Positions 34,502 to 42,700 of a stretch of DNA of 64,000 bases are shown here, in pieces. This stretch comes from Nocardia brasiliensis ATCC 700358 (GTDB lineage: Bacteria; Actinomycetota; Actinomycetes; Mycobacteriales; Mycobacteriaceae). The DNA lies in NCBI RefSeq assembly GCF_000250675.2, contig NC_018681.1, positions 1,550,001-1,614,000 of the forward strand. Reading direction: 5' to 3'. Each line of letters starts with the position of its first letter. Within the stretch, counting starts at the first letter, position 1. The notes under the pieces were generated by a model that saw nothing but the letters and a program-made list of their open reading frames with translations, was not told where the DNA came from and did no database searches. A program made the position numbers and the translations under genes.

Positions 34502-34846
34502 ATGGACCGCATGACGCAGCTAGCAAATCTTCAGCAAAGGGGAGTTGCCCGCAAGAACTCACCCGCGCTCGGGGCCGTGCTGCTGATGCTGTTCTCCGTC
34601 CTGGCGGCCGGTTGGGCCGGCGGGCCGGGAACAGCGGCCGCGGAGCCGACCGGGTGCACCACCGACACCTCGGTGACCAATGAGCTGACACTCCAGTGCG
34701 AACCCGGGGCGGGCGCAGGCGAACACGCCTACATCCGCTGCCGCGACTTGCTCGGCATGCCGCACACCCATATCGGTCCGGCCATCGGCACCGAAGGCGG
34801 CTGGTCCACGGCGGTATGCGCCCCGTACGAAAACGGTCCGATCTGA
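34502..34846 (+). CDS. Small secreted cysteine-containing protein, first gene of the giant-protein operon
   Basis: 114 residues. A signal peptide runs to about residue 47 (LLMLFSVLAAGWAGG...TAAAEP, cleavage after AAA). The mature part of about 67 residues has four Cys (GCTTD, LQCEPG, IRCRDLLG, AVCAPY), enough for two disulfides. No family was recognised. ATG 34502 starts a long n-region; the internal Met at residue 4 is an alternative start. The 118-bp gap to the giant gene contains no gene or terminator, so co-transcription is likely. Confidence 0.62.
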   Translation: MDRMTQLANLQQRGVARKNSPALGAVLLMLFSVLAAGWAGGPGTAAAEPTGCTTDTSVTNELTLQCEPGAGAGEHAYIRCRDLLGMPHTHIGPAIGTEGGWSTAVCAPYENGPI

Positions 34847-34964
34847 CCAAGCGGGAGTTCCCGCAACACCTTTCGCGTCGATTGCCCGTGCACCGCTCGA
34901 CCAGGGCCAGGACGCGTCTGACCAGGCACGCCCCCAGGGCGCGTTCACGAGAGGCTTCAAGCTG

Positions 34965-37900
34965 ATGCGTGTAGTCACGAAGGAACGTTCACGAGAGACC
35001 AAAGCATCCGGACGGCACCGTAAGGTCGTCCAACGCTCCAGACGCGGCATGTATGCCGCCGCCACCTTCGCCTCCATGGCGACCGTCATGCTCGGCACCG
35101 GCCAGGCCGCCGCCGACGATTTCGGCATTCCGGGACTGCCGCCGGGCATCGATCCCGGCGACCTGCAAGGCACGCTGCCCGCCGTGGGCGGTGAAATGGC
35201 AAGCCAGATGCTCGATCCCGGGCAGCAGGCCGCGCTGAACGACGCCATCGGTGTCGCGGGCACGGTCGGCGGTTACACGCCCGCGGCGGATGACATCAAT
35301 GCCGCCATCGACGCGTTCCGCGGTGGCGGTGCGCCGCAACCCCTCTACTTCGGCCCCGGCGTCGTGCCCGCGGCGGCGCCGGCCGGAGCCGAAAGCGGCC
35401 CGGGCGCAGTAGCGGCACCGATCGCCGATCTCGCCGCCACCGTCGCCCAGATCACCGGTGGCGGAATGCCACTCGAACAACTCGCCTCCTGGGCAGACCA
35501 GACCTTCCCCAGTGGCCCCCTGCGCGGACCGGTCAACGACCTGCTCGTCTTCGTCGAACAGGCCACACAGATGGCGGGCACGCGCCGCAATACCGCGACA
35601 CCGGCCATCGATGATCTGATCAGCCAGGTCAAAACACTGTTCGGCTTCCCCAAAGACGGACCCGACCCGGTCCAGGGACTCCGGGACCTGCTGACCGGAA
35701 CTACTGCCGGACAACAGGATCCGGTCGCCCAGCAGCTGCCGCCCGGACTGCTCGCTGTCGCCGCACCCCTGCTCGGCCTGTTCGCGCCGCAACTCGGCGG
35801 CATGACACCGGCCCTCGCGCTCATCGTGCCGCTGCTGGCCATGGCGTCGAATCCGGCCGCCGCGATCGGTGTGGTCTTCACCCAGCTGCGCGACGCCGTG
35901 CGCGGAATGGTCTCCGACGCCAGGCATCCGGCTGCGCTCGGGCTGCTCGCGCTGCCCGCGATCGCGTTGCTCGCCGTCGTGCCGCTGGCCATCGTCGGCG
36001 GACTCGGCTTGGCCGCCGTGCTCACCCTGGGCGCGGTGGTGCTCGGCGCGATCCTGTTCGCGCCGTTGGTGATCGGTGCGCTGATCGTAGGTGCGATCGT
36101 GCTCGCGGTCCTGGCGATACCGGTGCTGATCGTGCTCGCGGTGATCGCGATACCGGTGCTGCTCATCGCGATTCCGGTCGCCATCGTCGCGTTCACCGTG
36201 CTTGCGCCGGTCATTCTGGTGGGTGGCATCGCCGCGATCGCGGTCGCCGCCGTCGTCGGAATCGCGCTCGCCGTACTGGCTTTGGCCGCGGGCCTGGTGC
36301 TCACCCTCGTCGGCTTCGTGGTGCTGACCGCCGCGGCGCTGCTCGCCTCGATCTTCGTGCCGTTCCTCGGCCTGATCGTGGCGCCGGTGCTGTTCACGGT
36401 CGCGCTCGCGTTCCTCGTCGCCGGCCTGATCGGGACGGCGGCGGCCTTCTTCGGGATGCTCGGGATCGCCGGATTGGTCACTGCCGCACTGTTTGTCGGC
36501 GTGGGGCTGCTCTCCCTGCTCACACCGTTCGGGCTCATCGCGCTGCCGATCCTGGCCGTGCTCGCGGTCGTCGCCGTGGTGCTGTTCGGCGCGGTCGGCC
36601 TGGCCGGCGGCGCGATCCTGGCGGTGGTCGCGCTGGCCGGGCTGCTGGTGCTTTCGGTGGCGGGTGGGGCCGCGGTGATCGTGCTGCTCGCACTCGCTGT
36701 AGTGGCGACCGCTTTGCAGCTCGTCGCGGCCGCCCTGGTCTGGGCCGGACTCGCCGCCGCGGCAATCGCTTTCGCCGCACTCGGTGCCGTCGGTGTGACG
36801 CTCGCGGTGGTCGGCGGATTGCTCGCCACCATCGCACTCGTGATCGCCGTGCCGATCCTCGGTCCGCTGCTGGCTCCGCTGCTGTTCCTCGGTCTGGTCG
36901 CGATTCCGGCGGCGATCGGTTTGACGATGCTGTTCGGCGGCTTCGGCCTGCTCGCGTTCGCGACGTTCGCCGTCACCGCGGTGGCACTGCTCGCGATCGC
37001 CGGCCTGGCGGCGTTCACCTTGCTCGCGACCGTGGTGTTCATGGTCACCATGCCGTATGCCATCCCGTTCATTCTGCTCGGCGCACTGGCTTTTTCGATC
37101 ATCACGGGCGCGGGTATCGGCGTGGTCGCCGCGGCGTTCGTGGTGGCCACCTGGATCGGTGGCGGTGCGATCGTGCTCGGGCTGCTCGCCGTCGCCCTGG
37201 CGGTGGTGGCGACCGTGTTCGCGGGTGGGCTCGTGGTCTCGGCGCTGTCCTTCGTGCTGCTCGCGCTCGGGGCGCTGGCGCTGATCGTGATCAATCCGCC
37301 GCTGGCGCTGATCGCGCTGCCGCTGCTCCTCGGCGGCGTGCTGCTCGGCACGCTCGCGACCCTCGGCACCGTGGCCGTGGTGAGCACGCTGCTCGGCGGG
37401 TTCGTCGCGGCGCTCGGGCTCGGGTTGGTCGCCGCCTGGATGTTCTTCGGCGTGCTGGCGCTGGGCACCTTCGTCGCCGTCTCGGCGCTGTTCCCGCCAC
37501 TGCTGCTGATCTCGGTTCCGCTCGCGGCCGCGGCCTTCGTGGTGATGGCGGTGCTCGCGTTCGCGACCCTGCTGGTCGGCGGTGCCGGGCTGGGCGCGAT
37601 CCTGTTGGCGGGCAACCTGATCGCCGCGGTGCTGGCGGTCGCCGCGGTGCTGGCCACCGGTGCGGTGGGAGTGGCCGGGTTCGTCCTGGCCGCGGTGCTC
37701 ACGCTGCCGTTCCTGATCTTCGGACCGTTCGCCGTAGTGGTTTCCACGGCGTTGTCGCCGATCCTCGCGCTGGCGCTGCTGGCCGTGTGGTCGCCGATCC
37801 TGGTGGCGGGGCTGGCGATCGCGGCGCTCGGTGTCGGCGTCGGACTGTTCGGCCTCGTCGGGTTGCCGGTGCTGGCTCTGGTGATCGGGGCGGCGTTGGT

Positions 37901-39902
37901 GGCCATAACGACCGCGCTCGCGGTCACCCTGGTCGCCATCAGCTTCGTGCTCGACTTCGCCACCCTGGGTGTCGCCGCCGCAGTGCTCGCGCCTTTGGTC
38001 GCCCTGGCGGGCCTGGGTGCGCTTGCGTTGCTTGCGCTTCCGGTATTGGCGTTGCTGGCGCTTCCGGTGCTCGGCCTGGCCGCGCTGGGTGCGCTTGCGC
38101 TGGTGGCCCTGCCGGTCCTGGCGGTGGTGGCGCTCGGAGTGCTTGCCGCCGTGGCGGTTCCAGTGATCGCCGTACTCGCGCTTCCGGTGCTCGCACTGCT
38201 CGCGCTCGTCGCGTTGCCACTACTCGCCCTGGCCGGACTGGCGGCGCTCGGCGCGACCTTCGTGGCCGGCGCGGTGGCGGGTGCGACCGCCCTCGCCGTC
38301 GCGGTGCTCGGCGCACTCGCGCTCGGTGCTCCGGTGGCGGCGCTGGCCATCGTCGCGGTGCTGGCTCTCGCGGCCGTCGGCGCGCTCGCGCTGCTCGCCC
38401 TGCCGGTGCTGCTGATCGGCGGCGCGCTCACCGCCGCGATCGGCATCCCGCTGGCAGTAGTGGGCGCCCTCGCCCTACTGGCACTGCCCGCGGTCCTGAT
38501 CGGCGGCGCGCTGGCCGGACTGGCCGCACTGATCGGCATCCCGTTGGTGGCATTGGGCGCAGTCGTCCTTCCGGTGCTGCTGATCGGCGGCGCGCTGCTC
38601 GGTGTGGCCGCAGCGGTGGGCATTCCGCTGGCACTGGGCGCGGCCGCACTGCTCGGGGTGCCACTGTTGATCGGGGCCGCCTTGGCGGCATTGATCGGCG
38701 TGCCGTTAGCGGCTGTAGGCGCACTCGCGCTGGCCGCATTGATCGGCGTGCCCCTCGCAGTCGTGGGTGCGCTCGCGCTCGCGGGTGGTGCACTCGCGGC
38801 AGCGGTCGGTATCCCGTTGGCGCTCACCGCCGTCGCGGTACTCGGCCTCCCGGTGCTGGTCATCGGCGGCGGCCTGATCGCCCTTGCCACACTGGTCGGT
38901 GCCCCCCTTGCCGCAGTGGGTGCGCTTGCCCTGCTCGCGCTTCCGCTGCTGCTGGCGGGAGGTGCGCTCGTGGGTTTGGCGGCGCTGGTCGGGATTCCCC
39001 TCGCCGCAGTGGGTGCGCTTGCGCTGCTTGCGCTTCCGGTGTTGTTGGCCGGTGGTGCCCTCGCGGGCCTGGCGGCGCTGGTCGGGATTCCGCTTGCCGC
39101 GGTGGGCGCGCTCGCACTGCTGGCGCTTCCGGTATTGCTGGCCGGTGGTGCACTCGTTGGTTTGGCGGCGTTGATAGGTGTTCCCCTGGCAATCGTCGGT
39201 GCGCTTGCGCTGCTTGCCATTCCGGTGCTGTTGGCGGGAGGTGCGCTCGCGGGCTTGGTTGCGCTGGTGGGTGTGCCGCTCGCCGCGGTGGGTGCGCTTG
39301 CGTTGCTGGCGCTTCCGGTGTTGTTGGCCGGGGGTGCAGTGGCGGCGCTGGTGGGGGTTCCGTTGGCCGCGTTCGGGTTGTTCGCGCTGATCGAGATTCC
39401 GAAGCTGCTGCTCGGTGGCGCGATCGCGGCCACCGTGGCGGCGGCGCTGGTTCCGGCTGCCGCATTCGGTGTGGCCGCCTTCCTCGCGACGCCGCTGCTC
39501 GCGCTCGCCGCGCTGGTCGGCACACCGCTGGCCGCGCTCGGAGCCGTGACCGTCGCGGCGTTGGTGCTCGCGCTGGCCGTGCTGCTCACGCCGGGCGCGC
39601 GGGTCGGCATCATCTCCGGTATCCGGGCCGCGCTGGATCGCAATGGGCCGCTAGGGGCTTCGGGTGGCGGCGCGGCTGCGGCAGGCAGTCAATTCCTCGA
39701 CGACATTCCCGACGACCCGTCCCTGGAGCAGCTGGCCGCTTCGCTGCAAAAACTGCTCGCCCCGCTGCCCAGCCAACCGCAGGCAGCTCCGAAGCCCGCG
39801 GCCGCACCGGTCGCCTACGCCGATCTGCCCTACTCCGGAAAGGGGGCTGCCGAAGCGGTGGCGCGGGACCGCGCGCCGCACCTCGTCAGTGTTTCGCTGT
39901 GA
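34965..39902 (+). CDS. Giant ultra-hydrophobic repeat protein, unknown function
   Basis: 1645 residues. A basic n-region (to residue 28) and a hydrophobic core ending GTGQAAA-DD (about 50) form an export signal. Residues 51-260 are a Pro/Gly/Asp-containing soluble-looking segment. From His321 to Glu1477 (1155 residues between them) the only Asp, Glu, Lys, Arg or His is Asp997; the composition is Ala, Leu, Val, Ile, Gly with regular Pro. Residues about 1159-1523 repeat the unit VGIPLAAVGALALLALP-VLLAGGALAGLAAL; four consecutive units are exactly 31 residues. The last 105 residues are hydrophilic. Many membrane helices, or a secreted hydrophobic polymer, would both fit. The gene is flanked by small co-directional genes. 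I recognise no family. Confidence 0.85.
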   Translation: MRVVTKERSRETKASGRHRKVVQRSRRGMYAAATFASMATVMLGTGQAAADDFGIPGLPPGIDPGDLQGTLPAVGGEMASQMLDPGQQAALNDAIGVAGTVGGYTPAADDINAAIDAFRGGGAPQPLYFGPGVVPAAAPAGAESGPGAVAAPIADLAATVAQITGGGMPLEQLASWADQTFPSGPLRGPVNDLLVFVEQATQMAGTRRNTATPAIDDLISQVKTLFGFPKDGPDPVQGLRDLLTGTTAGQQDPVAQQLPPGLLAVAAPLLGLFAPQLGGMTPALALIVPLLAMASNPAAAIGVVFTQLRDAVRGMVSDARHPAALGLLALPAIALLAVVPLAIVGGLGLAAVLTLGAVVLGAILFAPLVIGALIVGAIVLAVLAIPVLIVLAVIAIPVLLIAIPVAIVAFTVLAPVILVGGIAAIAVAAVVGIALAVLALAAGLVLTLVGFVVLTAAALLASIFVPFLGLIVAPVLFTVALAFLVAGLIGTAAAFFGMLGIAGLVTAALFVGVGLLSLLTPFGLIALPILAVLAVVAVVLFGAVGLAGGAILAVVALAGLLVLSVAGGAAVIVLLALAVVATALQLVAAALVWAGLAAAAIAFAALGAVGVTLAVVGGLLATIALVIAVPILGPLLAPLLFLGLVAIPAAIGLTMLFGGFGLLAFATFAVTAVALLAIAGLAAFTLLATVVFMVTMPYAIPFILLGALAFSIITGAGIGVVAAAFVVATWIGGGAIVLGLLAVALAVVATVFAGGLVVSALSFVLLALGALALIVINPPLALIALPLLLGGVLLGTLATLGTVAVVSTLLGGFVAALGLGLVAAWMFFGVLALGTFVAVSALFPPLLLISVPLAAAAFVVMAVLAFATLLVGGAGLGAILLAGNLIAAVLAVAAVLATGAVGVAGFVLAAVLTLPFLIFGPFAVVVSTALSPILALALLAVWSPILVAGLAIAALGVGVGLFGLVGLPVLALVIGAALVAITTALAVTLVAISFVLDFATLGVAAAVLAPLVALAGLGALALLALPVLALLALPVLGLAALGALALVALPVLAVVALGVLAAVAVPVIAVLALPVLALLALVALPLLALAGLAALGATFVAGAVAGATALAVAVLGALALGAPVAALAIVAVLALAAVGALALLALPVLLIGGALTAAIGIPLAVVGALALLALPAVLIGGALAGLAALIGIPLVALGAVVLPVLLIGGALLGVAAAVGIPLALGAAALLGVPLLIGAALAALIGVPLAAVGALALAALIGVPLAVVGALALAGGALAAAVGIPLALTAVAVLGLPVLVIGGGLIALATLVGAPLAAVGALALLALPLLLAGGALVGLAALVGIPLAAVGALALLALPVLLAGGALAGLAALVGIPLAAVGALALLALPVLLAGGALVGLAALIGVPLAIVGALALLAIPVLLAGGALAGLVALVGVPLAAVGALALLALPVLLAGGAVAALVGVPLAAFGLFALIEIPKLLLGGAIAATVAAALVPAAAFGVAAFLATPLLALAALVGTPLAALGAVTVAALVLALAVLLTPGARVGIISGIRAALDRNGPLGASGGGAAAAGSQFLDDIPDDPSLEQLAASLQKLLAPLPSQPQAAPKPAAAPVAYADLPYSGKGAAEAVARDRAPHLVSVSL
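38895..39350 (+). repeat. Tandem 93-bp coding repeats inside the giant gene
   Basis: Units start at 38895, 38988, 39081, 39174 (each 93 bp) and 39267 (84 bp, three codons shorter). Each encodes a version of VGIPLAAVGALALL-ALPVLLAGGALAGLAAL. Differences are mostly at third codon positions (for example GCAGTGGGTGCG against GCGGTGGGCGCG). The protein unit is under purifying selection while the DNA has begun to diverge. Looser copies extend upstream to about 38434 and downstream to about 39535. Confidence 0.88.
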
Positions 39903-39948
39903 CGAATCCTGCATTGTCCCAACGCATTCAGCACAAGGAGAGTCAGAC

Positions 39949-40479
39949 ATGACGCACACAACGGAGACCCTGCACCTGGAGTACCTTTATGGCCCGCGCT
40001 GGCAGGACGCCGTCCGCATCATCGAACGGTCCGGCCAGTTGACCGTGGCCGAACGCGAGAAACTCAACGCGGCCGCGAAACAGATGGTGCAGGACAAGGT
40101 TTCGTCGCTGTCCAATGGCACCGGTCTCGGCCTGGAAGGCGGCTTGGCCGGTCTGCTGGCCGGACTCGGCCAGGGCACGAACGCCGCCGCGCCGGGTATG
40201 CCGATCAATATCGCCACCGCCACGGCGAAGGCGTTCGGCCGCTCGCGCAACGTCCAGGTCGCCGGAATGATCGCGGGTCAAGCGGTCGCGCCGAATGCGG
40301 CGGCGGGCCCGGGCGATCTGACCGGCCTGCTCGAGTCGTTCGGCTCGATCGGCGTGGTGACCGTGGTCGGTCAGGCGGTGACCGCGGCGGTGCTGAGCGA
40401 CCTTGTCGGGCAAGGGGAATTCACCCAGGACGTCTATGACGAGCTGATGCGCCCGTGGAGCACCAGCATCGACGCGTGA
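39949..40479 (+). CDS. Gly/Ala-rich 176-residue protein of the giant-protein operon
   Basis: No signal peptide. The first 60 residues are hydrophilic and probably helical (LYGPRWQDAVRIIERSGQLTVAEREKLNAA). The rest alternates Gly/Ala-rich hydrophobic stretches (GLEGGLAGLLAGLGQGTN, VAGMIAGQAVAPNAAAGP, GSIGVVTVVGQAVTAAVLSDL) with an acidic end. ATG 39949 is preceded by AAGGAGAG at 7 nt, one of the best ribosome sites in the region, and lies 46 bp after the giant gene. Not recognised. Its Gly/Ala/Val-rich helices suggest it could associate with the giant protein or the membrane. Confidence 0.72.
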   Translation: MTHTTETLHLEYLYGPRWQDAVRIIERSGQLTVAEREKLNAAAKQMVQDKVSSLSNGTGLGLEGGLAGLLAGLGQGTNAAAPGMPINIATATAKAFGRSRNVQVAGMIAGQAVAPNAAAGPGDLTGLLESFGSIGVVTVVGQAVTAAVLSDLVGQGEFTQDVYDELMRPWSTSIDA

Positions 40480-40513
40480 GCACAGCGACGAGTAGCGGAA
40501 AGAGGTCGGCACC

Positions 40514-40798
40514 ATGTTCGATTCGCGAAACATCGGCTCCGGCGGGCTCACCACCGACGCCCTCGGTGGTCTGCTCGACGTGCGATCCGCACCGGTCACG
40601 TTCGGCTACTACGAGCAGAACGAGGCCACCGCGGCCGCCGGTGTCGAGTGGAACACCCGGCCCCGGACCGCCCCGATCGGGTGGTGGAATCGGCACCGGC
40701 ACGCGCAGACCGGTTTCGGGCTGGCGTTGATCACGACGCTCGCCTTCGTGCCTGCCGTGCAGAACGCGATCCTCACGGTGCTGACTCATGCCGGGTAG
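40514..40798 (+). CDS. 94-residue protein with one C-terminal membrane segment
   Basis: Residues 1-65 are polar (FDSRNIGSGGLTTDALGGLL, then an aromatic/Arg patch IGWWNRHRHAQ). Residues about 67-88 (TGFGLALITTLAFVPAVQNAIL) form a single transmembrane helix. ATG 40514 has AGAGG 8 nt upstream. Its last 11 bases overlap the next gene, showing translational coupling. No family was recognised. The topology would leave the N-terminal domain in the cytoplasm by the positive-inside rule. Confidence 0.65.
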   Translation: MFDSRNIGSGGLTTDALGGLLDVRSAPVTFGYYEQNEATAAAGVEWNTRPRTAPIGWWNRHRHAQTGFGLALITTLAFVPAVQNAILTVLTHAG

Positions 40799-41375
40799 CC
40801 GGCGGCCGTCGCGTCGAGGGACGACCTTCCTCGGCGCGGCGGCCGTCGCCGTCCTCTTCCTGCTCGTCGCGGGACTGCTCGCTGCGTGCTCCGACCACGG
40901 GTCGGCCGCCACGGAGCGCAAAGTCGCCGATCCCGGCACCGCGGATTGCGCGGCGGGCGGCCAGGCCGTCGCGGGCTTGCGCGACACCTTCCGCGCGCTG
41001 TCCGATCAGCTCAACGGCCTCGGCCCCGCCGCGCAACGTGGCGACCTCGCTGACATGAAAGCCCGTGTCTCCCAGGGCATCCGATTGTCCGACCAAGTCA
41101 CCGCGACGATCCATCCAGCGGTCGATCGCATGGGTTCCCCCCTCATCAGCAGCACCTATCGCGATGTCGCCACCGCAGGCGGCGGACTGCGTTCCGCGCT
41201 GGCCGAGTTCGCCGCGGCGCTGGACACCGATCGGCAGGCTCAACCGGCCGCCGATGCCGTGAGCGCCGCCCTGACCTCGCTCAACACTGCCATGGACCGC
41301 ATGCGCCGCGCCTGCCCCACCGTCTTCCCGGACCAGCCGAGCCCGACCTACGGTCCCGCCGTTCATCACCGATAG
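40788..41375 (+). CDS. Predicted lipoprotein, last gene of the giant-protein operon
   Basis: 195 residues. A basic n-region (SRRPSRRG), a hydrophobic stretch and the lipobox GLLAAC (Cys34) predict lipidation and anchoring outside the membrane. The mature part is helical with heptad-like spacing (LRDTFRALSDQLNGLGPA, DMKARVSQGIRLSDQVTATI, LTSLNTAMDRMRRAC) and a second and third Cys that could pair. Not recognised. ATG 40788 overlaps the preceding gene by 11 bp. The lipoprotein could be the surface anchor or chaperone of the system. Confidence 0.72.
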   Translation: MPGSRRPSRRGTTFLGAAAVAVLFLLVAGLLAACSDHGSAATERKVADPGTADCAAGGQAVAGLRDTFRALSDQLNGLGPAAQRGDLADMKARVSQGIRLSDQVTATIHPAVDRMGSPLISSTYRDVATAGGGLRSALAEFAAALDTDRQAQPAADAVSAALTSLNTAMDRMRRACPTVFPDQPSPTYGPAVHHR

Positions 41376-41378
41376 CGG

Positions 41379-41470
41379 ATCACGCGCCCGCAGAACGTCT
41401 TTCGAAGAACCTGTCACGGGCGACGGCGAGCTCCCGGGAGACCGCTGGTGCGGACACCCTCCTCACCGAG
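41379..41470 (-). pseudogene. Relic of a ROK gene 3' end, duplicate of 44657-44750
   Basis: These 92 bases align with the 94 bases at 44657-44750 at roughly 80% identity, including runs such as ATCACGCGCCCGC and GAACGTCTTTCGAAGA and the stop codon. The reverse strand still reads AVARDRFFERRSAGA-stop against AVARDRLFERRSAGA in the intact gene. A 2-bp deletion breaks the frame further in. It lies in the same orientation as the intact gene, so the two copies form direct repeats around the 3.2-kb segment between them. Confidence 0.8.
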
Positions 41471-41652
41471 CCATCCACGTCCTCGGATGTCGGGTGATCG
41501 TGTGCTCTGGGGTGGGCAGGTTCAGGCCGTTTTCGAGCGCTGTGACGACCGTGCGCCGCACCCGAAACCCACCGTCAGCCAAGTCGAGTCGACGCCGGAG
41601 CGGCACCTTTCAACACGGGCCGCGATCGAGCCCGTGTCATTTCTCGTACTGC

Positions 41653-42192
41653 TCACAGCACCGCGCGAACCAGCGCAGTGAGTCCCGCCTGCAGCTTCTC
41701 CGGCGGCCACTCACCGAGGTGCTCGACGAGGTCGCTGCGCACGGCGGCGAGTAGCGCGTGGGCGAGGTATTCCGCCGTGTCGTCGCCGCGCTCCTCGGCG
41801 ACGAGCTCAGTCAGCAGTGCATGCCACCGGTCGTAGCCCGAGTTCGCGTACGGGCTCCCGCCGCCGAGGCTTTCGAGCGCGCGGGCGAGCGCACGATTGT
41901 CGAGCTTGAACCGCAGGATCACGCTTAGCAGCCGGAGCACTGCCTCGACTGGCTGCTCGTCCGCGCGTCGGTCGAGTGGTAGCGACGCGTGCATGCTCTC
42001 GGCGCGTAGCTCGTAGAGCGCCTTGAGCAGTCCGGCGCGATCGCCGAAGCGGCGGAACAGCGTGCCCTTGCCGACGCCTGCCGCAGCGGCGATCTGATCC
42101 ATCGACACCGTGGCGGGATCGGCCGCCGCGTCGAAGAGCCGCCCCGCGGCGTGCAGCACCGCCTCCTGGTTTCGCGCCGCATCAGCCCGCAC
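41653..42192 (-). CDS. TetR family repressor
   Basis: 179 residues; N-terminal HTH with SMDQIAAAAGVGKGTLFRRFGDRAGLL and a helical C-terminal domain. It is divergent from the SnoaL-like/NmrA-like pair; two CGGAC-N5-GTCCG palindromes lie in the 94-bp spacer and are its probable operators. GTG/ATG alternatives near 42192 do not change the domain. This is a classic repressor-oxidoreductase module, probably induced by a small electrophile or aromatic compound (inference). Confidence 0.88.
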   Translation of the reverse strand: MRADAARNQEAVLHAAGRLFDAAADPATVSMDQIAAAAGVGKGTLFRRFGDRAGLLKALYELRAESMHASLPLDRRADEQPVEAVLRLLSVILRFKLDNRALARALESLGGGSPYANSGYDRWHALLTELVAEERGDDTAEYLAHALLAAVRSDLVEHLGEWPPEKLQAGLTALVRAVL

Positions 42193-42210
42193 AGCACCCT
42201 CCTTGCGAAT

Positions 42211-42250
42211 CGGACCAGCAGTCCGTTACGGTAATCGGACTGACGGTCCG
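42211..42250. promoter_or_regulatory. Two TetR operator palindromes CGGAC-N5-GTCCG
   Basis: CGGAC-CAGCA-GTCCG (42211-42225) and CGGAC-TGACG-GTCCG (42236-42250) have identical arms and spacer length, with centres 25 bp apart. They fill the spacer between the TetR gene and the divergent SnoaL-like gene. Confidence 0.72.
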
Positions 42251-42286
42251 TATGGTAGCGGATCGGAACAACAGAAGGATGAAACC

Positions 42287-42700
42287 ATGCGCAGTGATGC
42301 TGCCGAGGTCTTCGACGAGGTCATCGAACTGTTGCGGGACAGCGACATCGCGGGGTTCGTCGAGCTCTTCGCCGACGACGTGGTCATCGAATTCCCGTTC
42401 GCGCCTGCCGGGCGTCCGACGCGGCTCGACGGGCGTACCGCTCTCGGTGAATACATGGCCGCCTACCCGGACACCTTCGACATCCGCAAGCTCACGACGA
42501 CCGCCGTGTACCGGACACAGAGCCCCGAGGTGGTGGTCGCGGAGTTCAGCGCCGAGGGCTTCCTCCGCGCGACCGGCAACCCGTACCAGGCGCACTACAT
42601 AGTCGTGATGACCGTCCTCGACGGACGGATCACGCGCTATCGGGACTACTGGAACGCACTGGCGTTCCAGGACACAACGTACGGAGGCCGGACGGCATGA
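42287..42700 (+). CDS. SnoaL-like / NTF2-fold protein
   Basis: 137 residues with the pattern of nuclear-transport-factor-2-like small enzymes: helix VIELLRDSDIAGFVELFADDVVIEFPFAP, GRTALGEYMAAYPDTF, VVVAEFSAEGF, and the end VLDGRITRYRDYWNALAF. The family includes epimerases, cyclases and dehydratases; the substrate is not predictable. ATG 42287 follows an AGAAGGA. Its stop overlaps the next gene (ATGA), so the two proteins are made together under the divergent TetR repressor. Confidence 0.82.
   Translation: MRSDAAEVFDEVIELLRDSDIAGFVELFADDVVIEFPFAPAGRPTRLDGRTALGEYMAAYPDTFDIRKLTTTAVYRTQSPEVVVAEFSAEGFLRATGNPYQAHYIVVMTVLDGRITRYRDYWNALAFQDTTYGGRTA

Noticed and set aside
38895..39350. Possible CRISPR array because of regular repeats.
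   Set aside because: Repeats are contiguous without unique spacers and are in frame with a coding sequence.
35345..39643. A 1432-codon open frame on the minus strand opposite the giant gene, Ala/Ser/Thr/Pro-rich.
   Set aside because: It is the high-GC mirror of a gene rich in Ala, Leu, Gly and Val codons. The plus frame has an export signal, ribosome sites in its operon, hydrophilic ends and synonymous drift in its repeats; the minus frame has none of these.
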